From assembly GCA_046350255.1 (NCBI GenBank), contig JAXMAV010000023.1:90825-154824 (forward strand): a DNA stretch of 64,000 nucleotides, written 5' to 3'. This DNA comes from CALDUY01 sp046350255 (lineage in GTDB: Bacteria > Planctomycetota > Planctomycetia > Gemmatales > Gemmataceae). Position numbers and translations under genes: made by a program. The notes beneath the pieces are model-generated. The model did not search any database. It was given only the letters and a program-made list of their open reading frames with translations, and was not told the origin of the DNA. Of this stretch, positions 26,052 through 37,205 are shown piece by piece (positions within the stretch are counted from its first letter, which is position 1; every line of letters begins with the position of its first letter).

Positions 26052-27227
26052 ATGGCGCGGGCACTGCATTTCGACTGTTTTAGCGGCATCTCCGGCGACA
26101 TGACGCTCGGCGCACTCATCGACGCCGGCGCCTCTGCTGAGGCAATTCGGGCCGGTCTCGATTCACTCGGCCTACCCATCCGCTTGCATGCCGACCGCGT
26201 TCGCAAGGGCGGTTTCGCGGCCACCCAGGTCTGGATCGAAGCGCCCGAGGAAACCGACCACCGCCACCTCGCCGACATCGAAGAGATCCTCCAGCGCGGC
26301 GCGTTGACCCCCCCACAGCGCGAGCTGGCCCAGCGCATCTTCCATCGCCTGGCCGAGGCCGAGGCCGCCGCCCATGGCATGTCCATCGAGCGCGTCCACT
26401 TTCACGAGGTGGGTGCCCTTGATTCCATCGCCGACATCGTCGGGGCGGCCATCGGCTTCGACCTCCTAGGCATCACCCACTTCAGCAGCCGCTCGGTGGT
26501 GACGGGACACGGCAGCGTGAAGTGCGCCCACGGCGTCATGCCGATCCCGACGCCTGGCACCGCTGCGCTGCTCAAGGGCGCTCCGCTGGCTCCCTCGAAG
26601 ATCCAGGCCGAGCTGACCACCCCAACCGGCGCCGCGATCCTGGCGGCCACGGTCACCGAGTGGACCGAAACCCCCGTCCTGCGTCTCGAGGCCATCGGTC
26701 ATGGCGCCGGGATGAAGGAGTTCCTCGAACAGCCCAACCTGCTGCGCGTGTTCGTCGGCCAACGTACCGCCGAGACCGCGCGTGATACCATCTGGGCGCT
26801 GGAGACCAACCTCGACGACATCTCTGGCGAGGTGATCGGCTACTGCTTCGAGCGTCTCTTCGCCGCCGGCGCCCTGGACGTGTTCACCTCCGCCATCCAG
26901 ATGAAGAAGAACCGCCCGGGTGTGCTGCTCAGCGTGCTGGCCCCCGATGCTACGGTGGCTGCCTGCGAGGCCGTCCTTTTTCGCGAGACGCGCACCTTCG
27001 GCGTGCGCCGCTACCGCGTCGAGCGCAGCAAGCTCGAACGCGAGGCGGTCGCCCTGCAAACCCCCTGGGGACCCGTGCAGGGCAAGCGAGGCTGGCGCGA
27101 CGGCCTGGAGGTGGTGACCCCCGAATTCGAGGAGTGCGCCCGCATCGCGCGGCAGCACAACCTCCCACTCCAGGTCGTGTTCGACGAGGCGCGGAAGGGC
27201 TCTCCTCGGGCTGGAGAGCCGTCATGA
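26052..27227 (+). CDS. larC: Nickel-pincer cofactor biosynthesis protein LarC
   Basis: 391 residues, full length. LarC inserts nickel into the pyridinium-derived dithiolate cofactor of lactate racemase and related enzymes, with CTP hydrolysis. It begins with the family hallmark HFDCFSGISGDMTLGALIDAG, continues with VHFHEVGALDSIADIVGA and the histidine-containing GHGSVKCAHGVMPIPTPGTA, and has NLDDISGEVIGYCFERLFAAGALDVF in the C-terminal domain. A GGAGGG Shine-Dalgarno precedes the ATG. LarB, LarE and LarA are not in the window. It overlaps the next gene by four bases. Confidence 0.93.
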   Translation: MARALHFDCFSGISGDMTLGALIDAGASAEAIRAGLDSLGLPIRLHADRVRKGGFAATQVWIEAPEETDHRHLADIEEILQRGALTPPQRELAQRIFHRLAEAEAAAHGMSIERVHFHEVGALDSIADIVGAAIGFDLLGITHFSSRSVVTGHGSVKCAHGVMPIPTPGTAALLKGAPLAPSKIQAELTTPTGAAILAATVTEWTETPVLRLEAIGHGAGMKEFLEQPNLLRVFVGQRTAETARDTIWALETNLDDISGEVIGYCFERLFAAGALDVFTSAIQMKKNRPGVLLSVLAPDATVAACEAVLFRETRTFGVRRYRVERSKLEREAVALQTPWGPVQGKRGWRDGLEVVTPEFEECARIARQHNLPLQVVFDEARKGSPRAGEPS

Positions 27228-27622
27228 AGCCAGGCGAACCCACTCCGCCTCTTTCGTGGGTGACGTTGGCCCTGGGAGGCTGGCTGATTCACGGTGCCCT
27301 GCTGGCCGGCATGGTCGCTCGCCTCGCCCTGGTTGGGCCGCGCTACCGGGCACGCTACAACGACTTCCATCTCCTCCTGCCGCATGCCACCGAGTGGTTG
27401 CTGTCGCTGACCGACTCTGCCACGGACTCCGGCGTGCCCGCCCTGCTGGGCATCCTGCTCCTCGCCAACCTCGGCATGCATGTCTGGCTGGCGCGCTGGG
27501 AACGGCGCTGGTGGCCCTGGTGGTTCTGGGGCGTCGTGATCGTCCTGCTGCTCCTCTGGCCCGCTGTCGAGGGCATTCTCTACCTGCCCGAGATCAAGCT
27601 GCGCCAGGCTCTTTCTCGCTGA
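27224..27622 (+). CDS. Small membrane protein of unknown function
   Basis: 132 residues with three predicted helices: WVTLALGGWLIHGALLAGMV, PALLGILLLANLGMHVWLA and WWFWGVVIVLLLLWPAVEG. No recognisable domain. ATG 27224 overlaps the larC stop (ATGA), which argues for translational coupling; the open frame extending upstream inside larC is not coding. A role alongside LarC, for example in metal handling, is only a guess from position. Confidence 0.7.
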   Translation: MKPGEPTPPLSWVTLALGGWLIHGALLAGMVARLALVGPRYRARYNDFHLLLPHATEWLLSLTDSATDSGVPALLGILLLANLGMHVWLARWERRWWPWWFWGVVIVLLLLWPAVEGILYLPEIKLRQALSR

Positions 27623-27795
27623 GACAGATCGCTTCCCATGCAGCTGAACTCGTCCCGACGGGCCTTGTCGGATACGATGTCGAGACGATGATTCGCGGAG
27701 AGAACGACGGTTGGCTGCCTTCCGGGCGGCGGCAAGAGATCTCCCGTGATCCAGACCCATGCCCAGGACAGGCCCTCGAGACTCGAGATCGCGAC

Positions 27796-30480
<2,685 letters not shown>

Positions 30481-30486
30481 CCGAGG

Positions 30487-31029
30487 TCAGAACGGCACCT
30501 GTTCGGCGACTTCGCGCTGGACGAAGTCGCTGAACGGCCGGACGATGGCGCGGTAGGCGTCCCGTCCTAGCCACACCGTGCCCCACCTCGGACTGCGCGT
30601 CTGCATCCGTTCGTGATACTCGTGCACGTCCACCGCGCGGAACAGGTAGCGCCGCGCGCGGAACACGAACAGATCGGGCGTCCCCTCGGTCAGCTGCACT
30701 GTATCGCCCAGCAGGTAGGCGAACACGAGCAGGCCGCGGTAGTCGTCCCCCGCCAGGATGGCCCAGCGCTCCAGCCCCTCGATATCCTCGCGCGACGACC
30801 AGCACTCCCAGACCGCGCGCGGACGCTGCGGGGTGCCCCCGGGAAAGCGTCGCCCCTTCACATCCACCACGAGCCGTTCGCCGAACCGGCCGAACACCAG
30901 GAAATCGACGCTCTTGATCGGCCCGTCGTCGAGCAGCGAGCGCCGCGTTTCATCGACCGCGACGTAGCTCAGCCGCTGCGCCTGCAGGTAGGCCTCGAAC
31001 GCCAGCTCGTAGTGGTTGGTCCGATCCAC
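30487..31029 (-). CDS. HYExAFE family protein with a PD-(D/E)xK nuclease-like signature
   Basis: 180 residues. The family name motif is at residues 6-12 (HYELAFE). E8/E12 in the first helix, D42 (KSVDFLVF) and D56-x-K58 (LVVDVKGRRFP) are spaced like the active site of PD-(D/E)xK nucleases; this reading is my inference. The family is known mainly from planctomycetes and lacks an assigned function. The start is GTG at 31027-31029 with GGAGG inside the end of hisS, five bases downstream of the hisS stop, so the two are co-transcribed. No signal peptide or membrane segment; cytoplasmic. Confidence 0.8.
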   Translation of the reverse strand: MDRTNHYELAFEAYLQAQRLSYVAVDETRRSLLDDGPIKSVDFLVFGRFGERLVVDVKGRRFPGGTPQRPRAVWECWSSREDIEGLERWAILAGDDYRGLLVFAYLLGDTVQLTEGTPDLFVFRARRYLFRAVDVHEYHERMQTRSPRWGTVWLGRDAYRAIVRPFSDFVQREVAEQVPF

Positions 31030-31033
31030 CGCG

Positions 31034-32359
31034 TCACCCTCCGGCGAGGAGTTGCCGCAACGTCTCCACCAGCGCCGCATCGGGCACGGTCTGCTCCTGC
31101 TTGGTAGCCAGGGTCTTCACCTTCCACTCACCCCGGGTAAACTCGTCGGGCCCGGCGATGAGGGCGACGCGGAAGCCCCGGCTGTCGGCGTACTTGAACT
31201 GCTGCCCGAGTTTCTTCGCCTCGCAGTAGACCTCGGCGCCGATGCCGGCATCGTGCAGCCGGCGCGCGGTTTTGAGGTAATCGCCCAGGCGCTCGGCGCT
31301 GAACTGCAGGATCAGCACCGGGGCCGGGGTGGCGACCTTCGGCAACAGCCCGAGTTCCTCCATGGCGGCCAGCAGTCGGTCAAGGCCCAGCGACGCGCCG
31401 ACGCCGGGCAGCGCCTGCTTGGTGTACAGCCCCGCGAGGTTGTCGTAACGTCCGCCCGAGCAGACCGAGCCGATCGCTTCCTTGTCGAGCAGGAACGTCT
31501 CGTAGATGGTGCCGGTGTAGTAGTCGAGGCCGCGGCAGATCGACAGATCGAGACGCAACCGCTCCTCGGGGATGCCGGCCGTCTCCGCCGCCGTGACCAG
31601 TTCGCGCAGCCGGGTGATGCCGTCGGCCGCGCGAGCATTGCCGCCAAACTCCGCCTGCAGCCGTTCGAGAATCGCCCGGCTCGTCCCCTCCATCCCGGCC
31701 AGGGTCAGAATCTGCTGGCCCTGTTCTGGTGTGATGCTGGTCCGCTCGCGCATCTCGGCGATGACCGCCTCAGGTCCAATCTTGGGGAGCTTGTCGAGCG
31801 CCCGAAGGATGGGGACCGCCCCGTCGGCCAGCCCCAGCGTCTCGAGCAGGCCGTTGAGCACCATCCGGTTGTTCACGCGGATCTGAAACCGCTCGAAGCC
31901 CAACGCGCACATCAGGTCGTGGATGACGAAGGCCACCTCGACGTCGGCCGCGCTGGAGGTGGTGCCGATGAGGTCGAAGTCGCACTGCCAGAACTCGCGG
32001 TACCGTCCATGCGCCGTGTTCTCGCCGCGCCAGACCGGCCCCATCGCGTAGCGCTTGAACGGCGTGCCCAGCTGCCCGATGTTCTGGGCGGCGAAGCGGG
32101 CGAACGGCACGGTCAGATCGAACCGCAGCGCCACATCGCGGTCGCCATGATCCTTGAAACGATAGACGAGGCGGTCCGACTCCTCGCCGCCCTTGCCCAG
32201 CAGGATCTCGGCGTACTCCAGGGCAGGGGTGTCGATGGGGGCAAACCCGTACGAGCGAAAGACCGCACGCGCCTGTTCCAGTAGGCGCTCGCGCGGAATC
32301 ATCAGCTCGGGGGGATAATCGCGGAAACCCTTGAGCGTGCGTGGCGTGATGAGAGACAT
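31034..32359 (-). CDS. hisS: Histidyl-tRNA synthetase
   Basis: 441 residues, normal length. Class II synthetase with N-terminal TLKGFRDYPPE, motif 2 region RYAMGPVWRGENTAHGRYREFWQCDFD, the HisRS-specific GLDYYTGTIYE and motif 3 GVGASLGLDRLL, followed by the anticodon-binding domain. Minus strand, between the site-2 protease gene and the HYExAFE gene. The upstream gap holds a hairpin. Confidence 0.96.
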   Translation of the reverse strand: MSLITPRTLKGFRDYPPELMIPRERLLEQARAVFRSYGFAPIDTPALEYAEILLGKGGEESDRLVYRFKDHGDRDVALRFDLTVPFARFAAQNIGQLGTPFKRYAMGPVWRGENTAHGRYREFWQCDFDLIGTTSSAADVEVAFVIHDLMCALGFERFQIRVNNRMVLNGLLETLGLADGAVPILRALDKLPKIGPEAVIAEMRERTSITPEQGQQILTLAGMEGTSRAILERLQAEFGGNARAADGITRLRELVTAAETAGIPEERLRLDLSICRGLDYYTGTIYETFLLDKEAIGSVCSGGRYDNLAGLYTKQALPGVGASLGLDRLLAAMEELGLLPKVATPAPVLILQFSAERLGDYLKTARRLHDAGIGAEVYCEAKKLGQQFKYADSRGFRVALIAGPDEFTRGEWKVKTLATKQEQTVPDAALVETLRQLLAGG

Positions 32360-32394
32360 CGATGGTCCCAGGTCCAGAGTCGTCGAATCAAGCA

Positions 32395-32425
32395 GGCGGC
32401 AGCTCTCCTGATAGGAGGGACCGCC
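32395..32425 (-). terminator. Imperfect hairpin between site-2 protease gene and hisS
   Basis: Outer arms 32395-32399 and 32421-32425 and an inner TCCT/AGGA stem pair with internal mismatches. Read on the minus strand, it lies after the protease gene and before hisS, so it may be a terminator or a hisS leader attenuator. No T-box features are seen. Confidence 0.35.
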
Positions 32426-32470
32426 GCGCCTGAAGGTTCATGATGGCTGCTGGACGCGAAGTTGGCCACG

Positions 32471-33571
32471 TTACTTGCGACGGTAACGGTCGCTGACGCG
32501 CTTCATGAAGCGCTCTTCCTCGTCGGTCAGCGACTGGCGCCCCTCGCGGTGGACCTTTTCGAGTAGAGCATCCATCCGGCGTTCCTCGGCCTCGCGTTTC
32601 TCCTGCTGGCGCTGCAGCCGGCGTAGCGCCCGACGCTGCAGCCAGCGCCGCCACCAGCTAATGCGCGGTTGCGGCGGAGCGGCGGGGATCGGGTCACGTT
32701 CGAGACTGGTGTAGCCCTGCGAGAAGTCGTAGCCAAACACGCCATCCTCGCCGCCGGCCTCCAGCAGCATCCACTGCCGCTGACAGGCGAAGAAGATGAA
32801 CAGGGCCAGCGCCAGCGCCAGCACCGAATTGATGATGATGGAGTACAGGCCCACGAGAAACACCATGCCGAAACCGGCGAACACGGCCGTCAGCGTCGCC
32901 TGCCGGTAGCCCAGCGACGGCCACAACGACGCCTGCAGGATGCGACCGCCATCCAGCGGGAAGCCGATGAGTAGCAGGTTGATCAGCGCCAGAAACCAGT
33001 TCACCCAGGCGAAACGAGCGAACCAGACCGGCAGCGAGTAGGGCGAGAACGACTCCTGCGTCCCGCCCCAGGTGGTCAGCATCACCTTGCCCACCGTCTC
33101 GCCCTTTTCGACGTGATCGCGGTAGGGGAAGCCATCAGGGAACGGATACCAGACCGGTTGCACCGGCTGCTGCCAGACCACGAGTAACGCCAGCACACAT
33201 AACCCGAACAACAGCAGGTTCATCAGCGGACCGGCCAGCGCCGTGAGCAGGTGTGCCTGCGGGCGGTTCGGCAGCTCGACGTTGGCCAGGCCACCCAGAG
33301 GCCAGATAAGCACCTCCGAGGCCTCGCCTCCGCTGGACCGTGCCGCGAGGCAATGGCCGATTTCGTGCAGCAGCACGCTGACGAACAGCAGCGCCATGAA
33401 GATGGTGGCGTCGATCCAGATGCCATCCGGTGCCCGGTATTCCCGGTACGGCCGGTACATGGCCATGTGAAGGACCCAACCGATCGCCACGAAGGGGAAC
33501 AACCAGTGGACCTTCACCGTGATGCCGAACAGCCGTCCGAAAGGTATCGACCAGGCAAAAGGATCATGCAT
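32471..33571 (-). CDS. Site-2 protease family (M50) membrane metalloprotease
   Basis: 366 residues. Zinc motif HEIGH in helix LFVSVLLHEIGHCLAARSSGG (about residues 69-73) and the second motif PLDGGR in IGFPLDGGRILQ, with about six membrane helices. The region after ACQRQWMLLE is cytoplasmic, with a Pro-rich linker and a C-terminal helix hairpin (MDALLEKVHREGRQSLTDEEERFMKRVSDRYRRK) like the DUF6576-type tail of planctomycete and Bacteroidetes membrane proteases. Members cleave membrane-embedded substrates such as anti-sigma factors. A target is not evident here, though the window encodes a membrane anti-sigma protein. Confidence 0.9.
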   Translation of the reverse strand: MHDPFAWSIPFGRLFGITVKVHWLFPFVAIGWVLHMAMYRPYREYRAPDGIWIDATIFMALLFVSVLLHEIGHCLAARSSGGEASEVLIWPLGGLANVELPNRPQAHLLTALAGPLMNLLLFGLCVLALLVVWQQPVQPVWYPFPDGFPYRDHVEKGETVGKVMLTTWGGTQESFSPYSLPVWFARFAWVNWFLALINLLLIGFPLDGGRILQASLWPSLGYRQATLTAVFAGFGMVFLVGLYSIIINSVLALALALFIFFACQRQWMLLEAGGEDGVFGYDFSQGYTSLERDPIPAAPPQPRISWWRRWLQRRALRRLQRQQEKREAEERRMDALLEKVHREGRQSLTDEEERFMKRVSDRYRRK

Positions 33572-33714
33572 CGCGGCAGCTCACCAGATGGGCCCAGGTG
33601 CCGAACTCTGCCAGATTTTACCACCCTGACCCAGACCGTGCAATCAAGCAACCCGGTACATTCATAGACTCTGGAGCAAGGCGAACGCCCACCCCAACTT
33701 GCCGGAGCAACGCC

Positions 33715-34248
33715 ATGACGCGCACAATTGTTCATGTGGGAAGAAAGATCCAGGTGGCCATCGAGGAGGTGGAGCAGCCCAACGGCCAGCGCATTCGCCG
33801 CGACATCGTCCTGCATCCCGGCGCGGTGGCCATCCTGCCCCTGGTGACCCCGCACAGCGTCTGCCTGCTGCGCAACCATCGCCCGGCCGTGGGCCAGACG
33901 CTCTGGGAGATCCCCGCTGGCACCCTCGAGCCCGGCGAACCGCACGACCAGGCCGCCCTCCGCGAGCTGGCCGAGGAAACCGGCTACCGCGCCGGCACTC
34001 TGCGCAAGCTGCACAGCTTCTATCCATCCCCCGGCGTCCTCAGCGAGGCAACGCATCTCTTTGTGGCCACCGACCTTACCCCGGGAGAAATGCGACTCGA
34101 ACCCTGCGAACAGATCGAACCGGTGGTGGTGGACCTCGCCGAGGCGCTGCGCTGGGCCATGGATGGTACCATTCGCGACGCCAAGACCCTCCTGGCCCTG
34201 CTCCTGTGGGAACGCCTTCATACGGGGGAAGCTGGGTTGTATCGGTAG
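33715..34248 (+). CDS. Nudix hydrolase, ADP-ribose pyrophosphatase-like
   Basis: 177 residues with a complete Nudix box: GTLEPGEPHDQAALRELAEETGY (about residues 70-92). The preceding LLRNHRPAVGQTLWEIPAG is typical of ADP-ribose pyrophosphatases, as is YPSPGVLSEATHLFVA after it. Start ATG 33715 has GGAG nine bases upstream; the open frame 117 bases further up is not convincing. Transcribed away from the site-2 protease gene. Confidence 0.9.
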   Translation: MTRTIVHVGRKIQVAIEEVEQPNGQRIRRDIVLHPGAVAILPLVTPHSVCLLRNHRPAVGQTLWEIPAGTLEPGEPHDQAALRELAEETGYRAGTLRKLHSFYPSPGVLSEATHLFVATDLTPGEMRLEPCEQIEPVVVDLAEALRWAMDGTIRDAKTLLALLLWERLHTGEAGLYR

Positions 34249-34419
34249 CCTGTGCCGGATCTGCCAGGTGGGCTCAACGGGACGCGTGTGCGGGATCTTC
34301 TTCCTCTGACTAAAAGAGGGAGGATGGACGATTCTAAGGAACAGATGAGAACTCCAGCCTGCGCCGTGCCTGCCATGTGCGCGGCCCAGGCTACACGATA
34401 AATTGAGGGGGTATGGGGA

Positions 34420-35367
34420 ATGACGGGACACCGCATCTTGCTGGCAATGACGCTGGCACTCGGCTGGGCAGGCCTCTTGCAGGCTCAGCCGATGCTTCCC
34501 TCCGACGTCCCCCGAATCTCCGAGGTGCCGACGCAGCCCTCCATCGTCAGCGAGGTGCCGGAGTATGCTCGCTGGCTGGTCCACGATCGGCCCTCCAAGG
34601 TGACCGCTGGTAATCCGGATCTGACTCCCGAGAACTGGCAGCACACCTGGGGCATTGTCGCCTTCGATGTGTTCCCCATCGGGCAGAAGATGGCGCCGAA
34701 TGGCGTCCCCTACGACCCCCTCTTCTCGCTCGACCTTCTGTTCAACCTGGCCCTGGTGAAGGATCGCAGCCTGTACCTGTACAGCAACGCGCGGTTCTGG
34801 GCCCAGAAGCCGGGCGAGGGAATCACCAACTCCAGCCAGGGGATGCTCGACTTCAGCAAACGCCAGTTCGACCTCGACGTCGGCCTGGCCTGGAACTTCT
34901 ACACCGCCTTCGAGGGACGCATCTTCGCCTACTCCGACAACAACCTCAACCGCGGCTTCTCGCTGGCCCGCCCGTATGGCTACAACGACGGCTTCGGTGT
35001 CGAGTGCCGCTACTACCTGCCCACCACCGACTTCGACCGCGGCCTCTACCGCTACCTCTCGCTGGGCTACCTGCCCACCAAGGAGCTGATCGGTCAGGAT
35101 GGCAAGCTGTTCAAGCCGAGCCTGTTCGCGGCCGGTCACGTCGCCTACGACTTCATCCCGCTGAAACTCTACGCCTACACCGATTTTGAGTTTATGATGG
35201 AGCGCTACTTCGATCCGCGCCTGCTCATCATCGATCCCGGTATCGCCTGGCGCCCCTTCGATCACGCCCCCAATCTGGAGTTCCGCGTCGGCACCGAAAG
35301 CACCATCGACCTGAAAGCCAGCTACACCCGCTCATTCCTCTATTGCACTGCCCGCATCGCCTGGTAA
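34420..35367 (+). CDS. Secreted outer-membrane beta-barrel-like protein
   Basis: 315 residues. Signal peptide (about 1-22, ending LLQAQP). The rest alternates polar and hydrophobic/aromatic residues in short stretches (SLYLYSNARFWAQ, FDLDVGLAWNFYTAFEGRIFAY, GFGVECRYYLP) and ends in TARIAW with a terminal aromatic, as outer-membrane barrels do. No family recognised. A strong hairpin follows, and the neighbours run in the same direction but have their own signals, so it is probably monocistronic. Confidence 0.7.
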   Translation: MTGHRILLAMTLALGWAGLLQAQPMLPSDVPRISEVPTQPSIVSEVPEYARWLVHDRPSKVTAGNPDLTPENWQHTWGIVAFDVFPIGQKMAPNGVPYDPLFSLDLLFNLALVKDRSLYLYSNARFWAQKPGEGITNSSQGMLDFSKRQFDLDVGLAWNFYTAFEGRIFAYSDNNLNRGFSLARPYGYNDGFGVECRYYLPTTDFDRGLYRYLSLGYLPTKELIGQDGKLFKPSLFAAGHVAYDFIPLKLYAYTDFEFMMERYFDPRLLIIDPGIAWRPFDHAPNLEFRVGTESTIDLKASYTRSFLYCTARIAW

Positions 35368-35422
35368 GCGGGAGGACGCCTTGACCGCCAGGGGCGGATC
35401 GGGCACAGTGCGGCCATCGCTT

Positions 35423-35462
35423 GGGGACCCGCCGGCACCGGAACAGGTCGGCGGGTCTCCCC
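35423..35462 (+). terminator. Hairpin after the beta-barrel-like gene
   Basis: Bases 35423-35434 (ggggacccgccg) pair with 35449-35462 (cggcgggtctcccc), with extra bases bulged in the right arm, followed by tgttt. Probably a terminator for the gene ending at 35367. Confidence 0.65.
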
Positions 35463-35494
35463 TGTTTACCCCGGCTCCGGAGGAGGCCTGGTTC

Positions 35495-36442
35495 ATGGCC
35501 GTGCGCGCCATCGCCCTGGTGGGTTGGGTTCTTTGCGTGGGATCGCTGCATGCTCAGGCGGTCCGCGAACTCGCGGGCCATCGGGGCGCGGTCACTGGCG
35601 TGGCCTTTCGTCCCGATGGCGAGCAGTTCGCCTCCGCCGGCTTCGACCACACCGTTCGCCTGTGGGATGCCGCGCGCGGCGGCCTCGTTGCCACCTGTCG
35701 GGGGCATCACGATAAGGTCACCGCGCTGGCCTACCGGCCCGATGGCCGGCTTGTCGCCTCGGCGGGGCTCGATCGCACCGTGCGCCTGTGGGACACCACG
35801 ACCGGCCGACGCCGGGGGCAGCTACTCCTGGCCGAACGCGCTGTGCAGGCGCTCGTCTTCACGCCCGATGGCCAGCAACTGGCCTGCGCCGGCGAAAGTG
35901 GCGTGGTCACGGTGTTCGACCTGGCCACCCGACGTCCCGTGCGCCGTTTCTCGTTATCGGATCGTCCCCTGTATGCCCTGGCCATCTCTCGCGATGGGCA
36001 GCATCTCGCTGCCGCGGGAGACGATGGCCGCGTCCATCTGGTGGCCCGCATCACCGGCGATACGGTCGCCACGCTCGCCAACGACGCCGGCGCCATCTAC
36101 AGCCTGAGCTTCGCGCCCGACGGCGACCGTCTCACCGTTGGCGCCGATGATGGCAGTGTCCGCGTCTGGGATCGCCACACCAGCCGGCCGCTGGCCACCC
36201 ATCTGCACCACGCCGGCCCGGTCTACCAGGTCAGCTTCAGCGCCGACGGCCGACGCCTGGTGTCCGCCGGAGTCGATGGCCAGGTGCTGATCCGCGAGGC
36301 CACCACCGGCTCGTTGTTGCACGCACACCGCTTCCCCGGCAAGGCACTCTGCGCCGCCATCGCGCCGGAAGGCGACTGCATCGGCACCGGAACGGGTCAG
36401 TCGGCCTGCTACCTGCTCCAGCTACCGCGGCGCAGCCGGTAG
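35495..36442 (+). CDS. Secreted WD40-repeat protein
   Basis: 315 residues: signal peptide (MAVRAIALVGWVLCVGSLHAQ), then about seven WD40 blades, each with the pattern GHxxxVTGVAFRPDGEQFASAGFDHTVRLWD. The last blades are more divergent. It probably folds as one propeller that serves as a binding platform in the periplasm. ATG 35495 has AGGAGG upstream; the open frame 114 bases earlier crosses the hairpin and is not used. Confidence 0.85.
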   Translation: MAVRAIALVGWVLCVGSLHAQAVRELAGHRGAVTGVAFRPDGEQFASAGFDHTVRLWDAARGGLVATCRGHHDKVTALAYRPDGRLVASAGLDRTVRLWDTTTGRRRGQLLLAERAVQALVFTPDGQQLACAGESGVVTVFDLATRRPVRRFSLSDRPLYALAISRDGQHLAAAGDDGRVHLVARITGDTVATLANDAGAIYSLSFAPDGDRLTVGADDGSVRVWDRHTSRPLATHLHHAGPVYQVSFSADGRRLVSAGVDGQVLIREATTGSLLHAHRFPGKALCAAIAPEGDCIGTGTGQSACYLLQLPRRSR

Positions 36443-36460
36443 ACGAACCTCGACGCCACT

Positions 36461-37039
36461 TCAGGAAAGGCCGGGCGCATTGCGCTCGGCCTTCGGTCTG
36501 CGCTGCACTTCAAGAAAGCTGCCGCCACTTTCGACCAGGTCGTCGCCCAGCGGACAGGTCCACAGAATGCGCACCACGAAGTGAAACTCGTCGGTCCCCG
36601 CTGGAAGCACCACCCGAAGCTTCTGGCCCAGAAGCCGCCGCGTGCTGATCAGACGAATGCCCGTGGCCGACAGATCGCGCGTCAGCAGCGTGTGCGAGCG
36701 GCCCTCCTCGGTCAGGACGACAACCGGTTGCACGAACTCCACACGGCCCTGCTCGCGCCGTTCGATCCGACTCACGTCCGCGCGATGATGATCCAGCACC
36801 GCCTGCACTGCCCCGGCCAGGTCGCCCGCTGGCGTCTCCTCCGCTCCCGCGGGGTGATGGTACCGACCCCGACGGTAGGCCAGAGGCGGATTCGCCAGCG
36901 CCAGCACTTCTTTCCACTGAGTCTCGGCCAGCCCGGCGCGCGTTAGCTCCTCGCGCACTTCCCGGGCGACGACAAACCCTCGCTGCCGGGCCAGTTCCAC
37001 GATCTGCCGGGCCACTGTTTCGAGATCGCTCGCCGCCAT
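36461..37039 (-). CDS. PilZ-domain protein (putative c-di-GMP receptor)
   Basis: 192 residues. The C-terminal half has PilZ signatures: RREQGR (RxxxR, about residue 98) and DLSATGI (D-x-S-x-x-G, about residue 128), the two c-di-GMP contact motifs. The N-terminal 60 residues (VARQIVELARQRGFVVAREVREELTRAG) look like a small helical winged domain. It may link c-di-GMP to a target through that domain. Start ATG 37039 chosen; the upstream open frame is low-complexity and crosses the next terminator. Confidence 0.75.
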   Translation of the reverse strand: MAASDLETVARQIVELARQRGFVVAREVREELTRAGLAETQWKEVLALANPPLAYRRGRYHHPAGAEETPAGDLAGAVQAVLDHHRADVSRIERREQGRVEFVQPVVVLTEEGRSHTLLTRDLSATGIRLISTRRLLGQKLRVVLPAGTDEFHFVVRILWTCPLGDDLVESGGSFLEVQRRPKAERNAPGLS

Positions 37040-37134
37040 GGCATTCGCCCCCGGAGGAGAAAGAAGGCTTCCTCGACTTGGTACACGGCCGCCCGGCGCG
37101 GTGCAACAGCGCCTCCGCCTCGCGGGGTGGAAAA

Positions 37135-37181
37135 ACGAAAAAAGGGAGCGCCGGCCTCCGCATGGGAGGACCGGCGTTCCC
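37135..37181 (-). terminator. Rho-independent terminator on the minus strand
   Basis: A long hairpin (37144-37181; arms contain gcgccgg and ccggcgt) is followed on the minus strand by a T-rich tract (37135-37143). It ends the transcript of the interrupted secreted-protein gene just upstream. Confidence 0.8.
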
Positions 37182-37205
37182 CAGAAATACTGGATGCGAG
37201 AGCAG

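Noticed and set aside
27256..27795. Extension of the alaS frame by 180 codons upstream
   Set aside because: It overlaps the small membrane-protein gene in another frame, and AlaRS homologues begin at MIPSSQIRQQF.
33514..35265. A 583-codon minus-strand frame spanning the Nudix and beta-barrel-like genes
   Set aside because: Antisense to two genes with clear domains or a signal peptide; composition is not protein-like across the whole length.
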